Shown here: positions 16,084 through 24,683 of the stretch, one piece after another | How the letters are laid out: every line of letters starts with the position of its first letter | Position numbering within the stretch: the stretch's first letter is position 1 | Source: Rhodococcoides fascians NBRC 12155 = LMG 3623 | Lineage (GTDB): Bacteria > Actinomycetota > Actinomycetes > Mycobacteriales > Mycobacteriaceae | NCBI RefSeq assembly: GCF_001894785.1 | Contig: NZ_BCWW01000019.1 | Location: 19,491 to 83,490, forward strand | Direction of reading: 5' to 3' | DNA length: 64,000 nucleotides | The notes under the pieces: generated by a model | What the model was told of the DNA's origin: nothing | The model's input: only the letters and a program-made list of their open reading frames with translations | Databases searched by the model: none | Translations under genes and position numbers: made by a program

Positions 16084-16870
16084 CACCATCCCTGTCGCCC
16101 GCAGCGCCGAATACGACACCTACTTCAGGATCTCCCGCAGCAACGACCCGCACGCGTGGGCGGTCAGCGCACTGACCGTCGTCACCGCCATCACCACAGA
16201 TCTGCCGCAGTCCACTCTGGACAACGACTCACGACTCCGCCTACTCGACGCCCTGGCCGTAGTCGTCGGCGATGCCTCCGCCGCAGCAGCCGTGTCCGCA
16301 CGGGAACGAGATCCTTCCCAATTGGCAGCGCCGACGGACCACAGTGCGGACAATCGCACCCCGCAGGCTCCGAACGACTCTGCACGACAAGCGATCACAC
16401 GCTGGAAGAAGGGCCACCACCTGTTCCACCTGTTCGTCATATCCATGAACAGCCGGCTCGCGGCAGTGCTGGAGTGCCTTGCAAACAAGCAGTGGCCCAC
16501 TCTCGCCCACCAACTCACCGAACTAGGGACTCTCTACGCCGGGGCGACCGAGAGCATGCGGTACGCGTCCGATTTCTCACCGGAGATCTACCGTGACTTC
16601 GTCCGGCCTTCCATGGAACCGCCCTGGCTCGAACCCGGGTTCTCCGCCGTGTTCAACCGGGATCACGACGTGATGCTCACCCGCGCCAAGATCGTCCGTA
16701 CAACGCTCAAGACGGCTGAACTTCCCGGCGTCGCAGCAGATTCCGCACGACGGCTCTGGAAGAGCCAGGCCGAGAACCGGCGCGCCCACCAACTCATCTG
16801 CCAACGATTCGTCCCCGGCGGCGATTCACTGCTGCAAGAGCACTTCGACAGCACCGGTCAGAGCAACTGA
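16034..16870 (+). CDS. Unknown enzyme-like protein in decarboxylase operon
   Basis: A 278-residue soluble protein with no confident family. The ATG follows GGAAGAGG and overlaps the exporter gene by 50 bases. Notable segments are a His-rich KKGHHLFHLFVISMN near residue 120, ESMRYASDF then PSMEPPW near 175-195, and NRDHDVML near 210. The helical His-rich character and the neighbouring aromatic amino acid decarboxylase make a haem-type aromatic hydroxylase (tyrosine-hydroxylase-like) worth testing, but I cannot support that from sequence alone. Confidence 0.6.
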   Translation: MTPSPTSIDRVVLPTDSTIPVARSAEYDTYFRISRSNDPHAWAVSALTVVTAITTDLPQSTLDNDSRLRLLDALAVVVGDASAAAAVSARERDPSQLAAPTDHSADNRTPQAPNDSARQAITRWKKGHHLFHLFVISMNSRLAAVLECLANKQWPTLAHQLTELGTLYAGATESMRYASDFSPEIYRDFVRPSMEPPWLEPGFSAVFNRDHDVMLTRAKIVRTTLKTAELPGVAADSARRLWKSQAENRRAHQLICQRFVPGGDSLLQEHFDSTGQSN

Positions 16871-16892
16871 AACAGAAAGGCTTCGCCCTCTC

Positions 16893-17204
16893 ATGATCAC
16901 CGTCATCGAAACCTGGCACCTGACCGCCGAAGCGGCCGAGAACGCCCTCTCGGTCCTGCAAGAAATGGACGAACTCCTCGACGACAACGCACACCACCAC
17001 CCGGGGTGGGCGGGCCACGCGCGCTTCTTCCAGCACGCATCGGACCCCCAACGCGTAACGATGACCTACCCCTGGGAAAGCGCCGAGCACGCCACGCACC
17101 TCCTCGAATCGGAGACGCCACTACTCGAAGATTTCTACCGCCGGTACTGCGAACGCCCCCGCGAGGTCGTCTTCGCCCACGAGCTGCCGGTCGACGTCGA
17201 ATGA
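16893..17204 (+). CDS. ABM-superfamily-like small protein
   Basis: A 103-residue protein with the size and alternating pattern of dimeric alpha-beta-barrel antibiotic biosynthesis monooxygenase proteins (VIETWHLTAEAAENALSVLQ, then GHARFFQHASDPQRVTMTYPW). Its stop overlaps the ATG of the decarboxylase gene (ATGA), so the two are coupled. It may catalyse a cofactor-free oxidation or merely bind a substrate. The family call is by fold-like pattern only. Confidence 0.55.
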   Translation: MITVIETWHLTAEAAENALSVLQEMDELLDDNAHHHPGWAGHARFFQHASDPQRVTMTYPWESAEHATHLLESETPLLEDFYRRYCERPREVVFAHELPVDVE

Positions 17205-18679
17205 CCCCCGACCCAACAAAGCCGACTGGCGACTGGACTCCCGAGCAGCTCAAAGCCTTCGGCACCGACACCCTCGATCGAATATGTCGACACTTCGCCG
17301 CGCTCGACGACGTGCCCGTCACGACGCCGGCCGATGCGGCCGATGTCGCCGACGCGATCGACAGCGAGCTGCCGTCCGAGGCAACAGATTTCGCCGACAT
17401 ACTCGACGACACCTGGAACAACGTCGTTCCGCATTTGACGCACTGGAACCATCCACGATTCCACGCCTACTTCAGCAACAGTTCCTCCGGACCGGCCATC
17501 CTCGCCGAGATGACCGCTGCGGCATTGAACGTCAACGTCATGTTGTGGAAGAGCGCGCCCTCGGCTGCCGCCGTCGAAGACACCGTCACCAGATGGCTCG
17601 CCGAACTGCTCGACTACCCCGCCGCAGACGCACTGCTCGTCGACGGTGCATCACTGGGCACGTTCTACGCGTTGGCCACCGCCCGCCACCGGGCACAGCC
17701 CGAGGTTCGACATCACGGAACATCCGGCCAGAAACCCGGCCGGATCTACGCCTCCGACCAGGCCCACTCGTCGGTCGACAAAGCTGCGATCGCTCTCGGC
17801 ATCGGGCTCGACAATGTCGTACGCCTACCCACCGACGCTAGCGGCCAACTCGATCCTGCTGCTCTGTCGACTCGCATTGGATCGGACGTCGCGGACGGTT
17901 ACACACCGATCGCTGTTGTCGCCACCGTCGGTACGACCACTTCAGGTGCTCTCGACCCGGTCGAGGCGATTGCGGCCGTGTGCCGCGACCACCGAGTGTG
18001 GCTGCACGTCGACGCCGCGTACGGAGGCTTCTGGCGCATAGCCCCGGCCATCGCGCAGGTCCTTCCGTCACTCGCGGCCGCCGATTCTCTCGTCGCCAAC
18101 CCACACAAAGTGCTCTTCACCCCTATGGAGTGCGGGGCACTGTTCTGCCGTCACCCCGGAGCACTCGAAGCCGCCTTCACACTGGTTCCCGAATACCTGC
18201 GTACCGACACCACCGGCGGTATCGACTACATGAATTACACCCTCAACCTTGGGCGACAATTCCGAGCTCTGAAACTGTGGTGGACCCTGCGCGCCTTCGG
18301 AATACGAGGCATCCGAACTCGACTCGAACACAGTCTCACCCTGGCGACGAGGCTGCGAGACGCCCTTGCCGCAGACCCGCGGTGGCATCTCGCGAACGAT
18401 TCGCCGCTCCCCTTGCTCTGCCTCCGGATCTCCTCTGCCGACGGACAGGCGACGCGGAAGATCCTCGAGACCGTCAACAGCACCCACCGGACGCTGCTCT
18501 CCCACTCCGAGCTCGACGGCCACTACGTCATCCGAGTGTCCATCGGCAACATCCACACCACTGCCGACCACATCGACCAACTGGTTGCCGAACTTACCGA
18601 GGCAGCCGACGCCGTCGTCGGCACACCCCGACCACTCGCTTCAGTGACCGTCACCCAACAGGAGGTACCTGCATCGTGA
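17201..18679 (+). CDS. PLP-dependent group II decarboxylase (aromatic amino acid decarboxylase-like)
   Basis: A 492-residue pyridoxal-phosphate enzyme. The landmarks of group II decarboxylases are present: HWNHPRFHAYFSNSSSGPA in the substrate region, a DQAHSSVDKAA motif, HVDAAYGGFW (PLP-ring Asp), and SLVANPHKVLFTPMECG with the Schiff-base lysine near residue 307. Family members decarboxylate tyrosine, DOPA, tryptophan or glutamate. The HPRFHAYF motif favours aromatic or related substrates. The ATG is fixed by overlap with the upstream ABM-like gene. It is the central enzyme of the LysR-controlled operon. Confidence 0.88.
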   Translation: MTPDPTKPTGDWTPEQLKAFGTDTLDRICRHFAALDDVPVTTPADAADVADAIDSELPSEATDFADILDDTWNNVVPHLTHWNHPRFHAYFSNSSSGPAILAEMTAAALNVNVMLWKSAPSAAAVEDTVTRWLAELLDYPAADALLVDGASLGTFYALATARHRAQPEVRHHGTSGQKPGRIYASDQAHSSVDKAAIALGIGLDNVVRLPTDASGQLDPAALSTRIGSDVADGYTPIAVVATVGTTTSGALDPVEAIAAVCRDHRVWLHVDAAYGGFWRIAPAIAQVLPSLAAADSLVANPHKVLFTPMECGALFCRHPGALEAAFTLVPEYLRTDTTGGIDYMNYTLNLGRQFRALKLWWTLRAFGIRGIRTRLEHSLTLATRLRDALAADPRWHLANDSPLPLLCLRISSADGQATRKILETVNSTHRTLLSHSELDGHYVIRVSIGNIHTTADHIDQLVAELTEAADAVVGTPRPLASVTVTQQEVPAS

Positions 18680-19683
18680 CCACCACCATTTCCACCGAGG
18701 CCATGCTGCACGAGAAGGCGGCAGCAATCTCCGCCATCGGGCGGTGGTCCGCGGCCAACGAGAACTTGCCGTGGGCCCCGGCCCCCGACTCCCATGCCGT
18801 GCACTGGAGTTATGCCGAGCTTCGACCGCTCGCGATCGCGGCCGCCGACATGGTCAAGGGCGACCGAGCAGCTCTACGGGTACTGACCCTCGCCAATCCG
18901 GGCCATGCCCGCGAGGCCGCCGTCGGATATCTCTATTCGGGGCTGCAGATCATCAACCGCGGTGAAGGTATGACCCCGCATCGGCACGCGCCGACGGCCC
19001 TGCGCTACATGCACGAGGGTGACGGGGCATGGACGGCCGTCGGTGGAACCAAGATGTATCTCGAGCCTCGCGACGTGGTGATCACCCCCGCCGGCGAATG
19101 GCATGAGCACGGCAACGACAGCCCCACCGACTCCCCCGCCATCTGGCAGGATTGCACCAACGACCCCCTCGTCGCCGCCCTCGCCGCGACACAGTTCGAG
19201 CTCCACACCGACAACACCCACCTCGAGCCCCACATTTTCGCGCAAGACAGACACCACCGAAACCTGAGCGAGCCGCTGCTCTACAAGTGGGACAACGTAC
19301 TTCGCGCTCTCGGTGAGCAACAGCGGACCCACGAGGCCGACCCGCACCACGCATACCGACACACCCTGCACGCAGAAGGAACCCACGACCCTGTCACACC
19401 GGTCATCGATGCTGCATTCACACTCCTACCTGCAGGGATCCAAACACAACCGATGCGGCGTACCGCTTCCGCCGTCTTGATCGGGGCACAAGGGTTGTCC
19501 ACCATCCACGTCGACGGAAAGCCGTTCCGGTGCAGCGAAGGAGACAGCCTCGCCGTTCCATCGTGGTCGACTGTCAGCTACGTCAACGACACCGACATTC
19601 CAGCCGTGCTGTTCGAGTTCAACGACGCGCCCGCGATGACCGCCCTCGGTCTCTACCGCGAAGAGAAAGACGCACAACGGTGA
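18676..19683 (+). CDS. Gentisate 1,2-dioxygenase-like bicupin
   Basis: A 335-residue two-cupin protein. The first cupin shows MTPHRHAPTALRYMHEGDG and ITPAGEWHEHGND, the iron-binding His pattern of gentisate/salicylate 1,2-dioxygenases. The second (VLIGAQGLSTIHVDGKPF onward) is degenerate, as usual in the family. Such enzymes cleave a hydroxylated aromatic ring. The GTG start overlaps the decarboxylase stop (GTGA). Its place after an aromatic decarboxylase suggests ring opening of the amine product or of a derived hydroxyaromatic. Confidence 0.8.
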   Translation: MTTTISTEAMLHEKAAAISAIGRWSAANENLPWAPAPDSHAVHWSYAELRPLAIAAADMVKGDRAALRVLTLANPGHAREAAVGYLYSGLQIINRGEGMTPHRHAPTALRYMHEGDGAWTAVGGTKMYLEPRDVVITPAGEWHEHGNDSPTDSPAIWQDCTNDPLVAALAATQFELHTDNTHLEPHIFAQDRHHRNLSEPLLYKWDNVLRALGEQQRTHEADPHHAYRHTLHAEGTHDPVTPVIDAAFTLLPAGIQTQPMRRTASAVLIGAQGLSTIHVDGKPFRCSEGDSLAVPSWSTVSYVNDTDIPAVLFEFNDAPAMTALGLYREEKDAQR

Positions 19684-20414
19684 CACCAACGTCGACCATC
19701 ACGATCCTGCTGTCCGAAGCCCACATTCTGACGCTCAATGACGGCTCCACTCAACCATGCGGCTTCTGGGCCGAAGAGTTCATCACAGCCCATCGAATCT
19801 TCACGGCCGCAAACATACGGACGATCATCGCGACACCCGGCGGCGGCGCTGCGCACGTCGAGCCCGACAGCATGCACGCCCCTCACAGCCCAGACCCTGA
19901 CGGGTACAGAACGTACCTATCCGGTCTGAGCGAAAATTTGCGCGCGCCGGCCGCGCTCGAAACGGTTGACCCCTCTACCGTCGACGGGATCTTTGTGCCC
20001 GGCGGCTACGGGCCAGTGGTGGACCTGCACAAGAACTCTCACGTTGGAGAGTTTCTCCGCGCGCTCCGACGGGAGGGGACCCCGATCGCGACGGTCTGCC
20101 ATGGAACTGCGGCGTTGCTTGCCGACACAGCATCCGGAGCAACGTGGCCGTATGCAGCCCTGACGATGACGAGTTTCTCGGACCAAGAGGAAGCCGATGT
20201 AGGACTGCTCGGCACGCTCCCCTTCACCGTCGAGCAGGAAATCCAGCGCCGGGGCGGCACGTACACCGCAGGACACCCGTGGCAGCAGCACATCGAAATC
20301 ACCGACACGCTCATCACCGGACAGAACCCCGCCTCCACCGAGGCGGTCGCAGAACAGCTGACCCAACGGATCGCAAACTACTCCAGTTCGACTACCCGTT
20401 CAGGAACTCGCTAG
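19680..20414 (+). CDS. DJ-1/PfpI family protein (glutamine amidotransferase-like)
   Basis: A 244-residue protein with the DJ-1/PfpI fold landmarks: VDGIFVPGGYGPVVDL, the nucleophile elbow IATVCHGTAALL (Cys near residue 137), and a C-terminal LITGQNPASTEAVAEQL. Members act as hydrolases, chaperones, glyoxalases or isonitrile hydratases. The GTG start overlaps the upstream stop. It is the last gene of the operon and is followed by a terminator at 20619. Confidence 0.85.
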   Translation: MTPTSTITILLSEAHILTLNDGSTQPCGFWAEEFITAHRIFTAANIRTIIATPGGGAAHVEPDSMHAPHSPDPDGYRTYLSGLSENLRAPAALETVDPSTVDGIFVPGGYGPVVDLHKNSHVGEFLRALRREGTPIATVCHGTAALLADTASGATWPYAALTMTSFSDQEEADVGLLGTLPFTVEQEIQRRGGTYTAGHPWQQHIEITDTLITGQNPASTEAVAEQLTQRIANYSSSTTRSGTR

Positions 20415-20618
20415 TTCACCGGCCGGTTGACCTCTCGGCTTTATCCCTGGATGGAACTGCTCGGAACGCTGTAACGTGCGTGGGATTTGGAATTTTAGAG
20501 GCCTATTCTGTCTGTCAGGATTGACGTCTTGGCCGAAGTCGCCACGACCAGCATTCTTAACCACTGACCGACCGAAACGAAAACACGACCATGAAAACCG
20601 ACATTACAGATACAGAAA

Positions 20619-20650
20619 ACCCGCCACCCTAGGTCGAGTGACGGGTCTTT
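20619..20650 (+). terminator. Probable terminator of the decarboxylase operon
   Basis: Arms ACCCGCCAC (20619-20627) and GTGACGGGT (20638-20646) pair with one mismatch, and the right arm is followed by CTTT. It lies 200 bases after the stop of the DJ-1-like gene and is the only clear hairpin in that gap. Confidence 0.5.
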
Positions 20651-21166
20651 CCATCGATTAAAGCGCCGCAATAATGCAAATCAACATTAATATCGAAGGG
20701 ATCAATGTAGACGCTGCTACAACCAATCCCGTTGTTGCCTTAATTACTTCTGTCACGGCAACAATGATCGCCGCTAAGGTGTATAATTTATCTATCATGA
20801 TTCAAATAGATCCTCCATTCAATAGATTTACCGATGCTTTTCCGGCATCCACCAATTATAGCAGGTAATTCACCTTTTCGCTTGAGCAACCCATTCCTCC
20901 AAACGATGAGAACGAACTCTGCGAAGAGTAGAAGGCAGATACTTTAAGTAGTCCTATTGTCGCATCAATTCTGCCGCGCCGCTGCCCGGCAGACCTTACG
21001 GAATTGACCGCTTCGATACCTGCGATAGCACTTCCCGGATCACCGGCCAAAACGATTCAAGACCTCGCCTCAATCACCCCGGAGGCGTCGTGCATGCTGG
21101 GACCACTCTACAGCTGGCTGACTGCATTCGGCGACCTAGCATTGCTCGACCTCGTAGGCTGCACGA
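20651..21166. other. AT-rich gene-poor segment
   Basis: From about 20660 to 20960 the base composition is clearly more AT-rich than the flanks (runs such as AACATTAATATCG and GTATAATTTATC). A 64-codon frame at 20674-20868 (MQININIEGINVD) has a hydrophobic middle but no ribosome site, and I do not call it a gene. The composition suggests recently acquired DNA or a promoter/replication-type region. No repeats were found in it by eye. Confidence 0.4.
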
Positions 21167-23071
21167 ATGGACAGAGCAAGCATTCCGTCGCCTGGCGATA
21201 TGGACCATCTGAGCAGCGCAGAACGCAAAGCGAAGCGCAAAGATGACCGTGGACGGCGAGTCGGCACCAAAGTGCGCGATTACGAGCGCATGTGCGGATC
21301 TGGACCCGATCGATTGGCCGAGACTCTGATTGCGCGCCACAACGTCAGGATGAAGAACACGGAGAAGCTGCCGGATGGATTCCGATTCGAAGCAATCCTT
21401 TTTCTGGCACCGATAGCAATACTGGATATCGCGCATCGCAAGCTGAACCTCACTTTGGATCGCGCACCGTCAGCCTATTATGGCAAATGGCCTCACGACC
21501 TCGGTTGGGGAGTGGACAGCTGCGTCGCGGCCACCCGACTGCTTCTCGCAGGACAAGTGGTGGCCGCTGCCACGATCGCCCGACAACAACTCGAACGATG
21601 GACTGCGGTCATGGCACCTGTCGTCGGAGTCGAGCAACATCCGTCTGAAAAAGTGGAGGACTTCATCGCGCGTGCGTGGACCGCATACGCCGAGCGCATG
21701 CCAAATCCTGGCGCACCGCCGGAATCATCCAACATCGAGGGCGACGCAGACCCGACTACTGCGCAAGATATCGAGGGCGACGACAGCTCCGCAAGCACAG
21801 AGGAGCCAACCGCACCTCATAAGCACGTCGTCCTGGCGAACGGACGTGAAGTATGCCCAGCCGTCGTCTACGGCGTTCTCAGCGAAATAATGCATGCGCG
21901 ACTCTTCGAGGAAGCCATGTGGTGGGAGTCGGCCGCGCTCCTGAGCAGATTCGATGTACCAAGTGTCGTATACGGCGCGGTGGACTGCATAGCGGACGCG
22001 TTGAGCTTGAGCCTTACCCAGATCCAGTACATGACGGCTGCTGGCCTGTATCGGCAGGGCGATCCCGAGGACGCCGTGACGTTGATAGCAAGTATCAACC
22101 TTGCCGTACGGCCGTCGGCTGACGTCGCGTGTGAAGAACCACCAGATGATGCCCTCCCTTATTCGGCATCGTTCGTACTGCCGAGATTGCCTACAGTCAT
22201 GCCATTGTCGCCCGATGAAGGCCTCTTGCCGGTGTTTGTTCGCTACCTAGACGATCAACGATCCACGTACGAGTCGCTGGCCTGGAATCATCGGCCCGCA
22301 GGTCGCTTGTATCGGGACGACGAGCTTGCGACTTTAGCCTTCGGCGCTCATCGCCAGGCGAGTGCATCGTTTGCGCTACGAGCCCTCGCCGCCGAGCGAG
22401 ACGAACTAGGCGACGATTTCAACATTGACTCGGTGGCCTCGCGCGGGACGAACTACATCGTGGTTGCCGAGTTGGCAGCTCTTGCTGCTCTGTGGACACG
22501 CAACGGTCCTCTGCTACCAGCAGCATCGACTCCACTGGCTCTGGTGTCGTCGACGTTGCGGTCCGCATACTGGCTGTGGTTGGAAGACGACGACCGGGCG
22601 ATGGCCTCGCTTCGATGCACGCTCGAACAAATCGCTCGATCAAGAGTCCACCGGACGAAACCGGAGAAAGCGCAGCGCCTTGAAAAATCCGTACACAACA
22701 AGCCCCAGCGGTGGATAGAGACCGCCGGGTGGAGTCGACTGTCGGCTTGGAATCGAGTATTGGGCGCATACGCGCACGCCCACAAAAAGCCTAACTGGGA
22801 AGGCGCAAGAGAGCTCCTGAAGGACTTGCAGCTCGACGCTCACGAGCCGTACGCCTTGCAACGCGCGCGTGGTGACGCACTGAATGTGGTGACGACTCTG
22901 GTGGCGCACGAGTCAATCAGCATTCTGGCTCTATTCTCACAGAAGGTGGCGGCTACCGCCGCTGAACTGCTGGAAAACCACTCAGGCTTGGACATGACAC
23001 GGGAATGGATGGATGCGTTGATGAGTAACGCACTTGCCCATCGGAAAACACCGATTACAGAACAAGACTGA
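21167..23071 (+). CDS. Large hypothetical protein (634 aa)
   Basis: A long uninterrupted frame whose product is hydrophilic and probably mostly helical, with an acidic Ser/Glu/Thr-rich linker around residues 185-220. Segments such as GVDSCVAATRLLLAGQVVAAATIARQ and VYGVLSEIMHARLFEEAMWW look like helical repeats. No catalytic motif or membrane span was recognised. ATG 21167 or the Met at residue 12 could be the start; both lack a strong ribosome site. It stands alone between the decarboxylase operon and the first recombinase cassette and may be cargo of the latter. Confidence 0.6.
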   Translation: MDRASIPSPGDMDHLSSAERKAKRKDDRGRRVGTKVRDYERMCGSGPDRLAETLIARHNVRMKNTEKLPDGFRFEAILFLAPIAILDIAHRKLNLTLDRAPSAYYGKWPHDLGWGVDSCVAATRLLLAGQVVAAATIARQQLERWTAVMAPVVGVEQHPSEKVEDFIARAWTAYAERMPNPGAPPESSNIEGDADPTTAQDIEGDDSSASTEEPTAPHKHVVLANGREVCPAVVYGVLSEIMHARLFEEAMWWESAALLSRFDVPSVVYGAVDCIADALSLSLTQIQYMTAAGLYRQGDPEDAVTLIASINLAVRPSADVACEEPPDDALPYSASFVLPRLPTVMPLSPDEGLLPVFVRYLDDQRSTYESLAWNHRPAGRLYRDDELATLAFGAHRQASASFALRALAAERDELGDDFNIDSVASRGTNYIVVAELAALAALWTRNGPLLPAASTPLALVSSTLRSAYWLWLEDDDRAMASLRCTLEQIARSRVHRTKPEKAQRLEKSVHNKPQRWIETAGWSRLSAWNRVLGAYAHAHKKPNWEGARELLKDLQLDAHEPYALQRARGDALNVVTTLVAHESISILALFSQKVAATAAELLENHSGLDMTREWMDALMSNALAHRKTPITEQD

Positions 23072-23201
23072 TCGGCCAGCCCGAACACCCCGCTCCGGTA
23101 GCTACTCGACGGGCTGGGCGGCGTCGGCGGGGCACCATTGGTGATCGAGGCGTTATGCGGTTCTGAACTTTGTCCGCAGGTATCGGTGATAGCTTGCGGC
23201 T

Positions 23202-24683
23202 GTGCATTCGGGGGGTTCCGGCGTATTGGGCTGGCGACTGTTTTTCACTCGTCAGCAGTTGCCTATACCTCGGTCAGTGAACGACCCGGGGGCTGAATCG
23301 GAGGATCTCGACAGATTGCCTCACACCGGCAAAACGCCGGATGGCACTCCGTACCTGATCGATCCGTCCGGACGATACGACGTACGCCTGAACGACTTTT
23401 TCACCACGGAGTTGATCAACGCACCGCCGACCACCCAGGCAGCGTATGCGTACGACCTGAAACGGTTCCTGAAATTCCTATGGGACAACCGATCCCAGAG
23501 ATCATGGACTGATGCAACGCCAGGCGATCGTGATGCGTACAAGCATTGGCGATTGCTCGACCCGGCGGGCGCACGAGTAGAAGCTACGACGTGGGACCGT
23601 GAGGTAGCGACGGTGAACCAGTTCTATCGCTGGGCAGTCGTACGCGGGCACGCCGCATGTAACCCGTTCGTGCAGCGCCTATCTCGCAGCCGAGATCCAC
23701 GGAGACCCCGCGGTCAAACACCGGCAGAGTCATCGCACAGGGGCCGAGTCAATGACGTCGCGTGGCTCCCACCGGCCACGTATCGGCGGTGGCGCGATAT
23801 AGGTGTCCGAGGTTTCGACATGGCAGGGTTGCCGGATCCGGCGTTCCGCGGACGGTTTGCCTCACGGAACGGGGCTTATTGCGACCTGATGATTCGCACC
23901 GGTTTACGGTTGTCCGAGCAGACAAGCTTGAGTGTGTTCGAATTCCCTCACCCAGTAGCGGGCACGTTGAACGTTCGATCGTGGCTTCCGCGGAGTATCG
24001 CCAAGGGTGGATCGGCCCGCCACATCTACTTCCCGATGTCGACGTTGACCGAGGTATGGAACTACATCGCGATAGAGCGGGCGGAAGCCATCGAGATGGC
24101 CCAGGCGAACGGCGCGTACGAGCAGATTCGGAGTCCGCTGATCGTTGCCAATCGGCTTCGGCCGTTCGTTCGAATCGGCGGCGAACGGGTCGACGCTGCC
24201 AAGCTCACCCACGACGAGCGGCGCCGTACTTTCATCGAGTGCCGCGAGGGCTTGGAGCCAATTGCCCTGTGGATCAACGAGGACGGTCTTCCGAGCAAGC
24301 CGTCCGCGTGGCAGGAAGTGTTCAAGACAGCAAACCGCCGCTGTGTGCGCCGCGAGGTCCCGATCCGGTGTCATCCGCACATGCTTCGGCATTCGTTTGC
24401 CGTGATCACTCTCGAACAACTGTGGCGCGGGCATATCAAGGAGCTGACACCGATGTCGGGACCTCAGCGCGAGACGTACCAACGTGTGTTCGGCGACCCG
24501 CTGAACTGGATCCGCATTCGATTGGGGCATCGCTCGATCGAGACGACACAGATCTACCTGCACACCCTCTCGGAATTGGAGATGGAGACGCGCGTGGCGT
24601 TGGTCCCCGACGGGTGGGAGCCCACCGTTGTCGAGAAGCGAGTCGACCCCGACTTATCCTGCGCGGACAATTGCGTTGTCTGA
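23202..24683 (+). CDS. Tyrosine recombinase, first gene of cassette 1
   Basis: A 493-residue integrase-type recombinase. The catalytic set is complete: Arg in TGLRLSEQ (near 232), a Lys in SIAKGGSARH, His and Arg in HPHMLRHSF (near 390), His in LGHRSIETTQ, and nucleophile Tyr in IYLH (near 450). The N-terminal SAM-like core-binding domain spans residues 50-150 (TTQAAYAYDLKRFLKFL). The true start may be GTG 23277, where similarity to its cassette 2 counterpart begins. It is followed by two overlapping recombinase-like genes and a small HTH protein, a module resembling recombinases-in-trio or Tn554 TnpA/TnpB/TnpC. Confidence 0.88.
   Translation: MHSGGSGVLGWRLFFTRQQLPIPRSVNDPGAESEDLDRLPHTGKTPDGTPYLIDPSGRYDVRLNDFFTTELINAPPTTQAAYAYDLKRFLKFLWDNRSQRSWTDATPGDRDAYKHWRLLDPAGARVEATTWDREVATVNQFYRWAVVRGHAACNPFVQRLSRSRDPRRPRGQTPAESSHRGRVNDVAWLPPATYRRWRDIGVRGFDMAGLPDPAFRGRFASRNGAYCDLMIRTGLRLSEQTSLSVFEFPHPVAGTLNVRSWLPRSIAKGGSARHIYFPMSTLTEVWNYIAIERAEAIEMAQANGAYEQIRSPLIVANRLRPFVRIGGERVDAAKLTHDERRRTFIECREGLEPIALWINEDGLPSKPSAWQEVFKTANRRCVRREVPIRCHPHMLRHSFAVITLEQLWRGHIKELTPMSGPQRETYQRVFGDPLNWIRIRLGHRSIETTQIYLHTLSELEMETRVALVPDGWEPTVVEKRVDPDLSCADNCVV

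Noticed and set aside
17980..18675. Upstream extension of the bicupin frame
   Set aside because: It is a shadow of the decarboxylase gene; cupin similarity starts only after GTG 18676.
20674..20868. 64-codon frame in the AT-rich island
   Set aside because: No ribosome site and an amino acid pattern expected from AT-rich noise; kept only as a note in the gap entry.
23072..23201. Copy of the 54-base direct repeat upstream of cassette 1
   Set aside because: Only a weak GTGCATTCGGG resemblance to the cassette 2 upstream region could be seen, too short to call.
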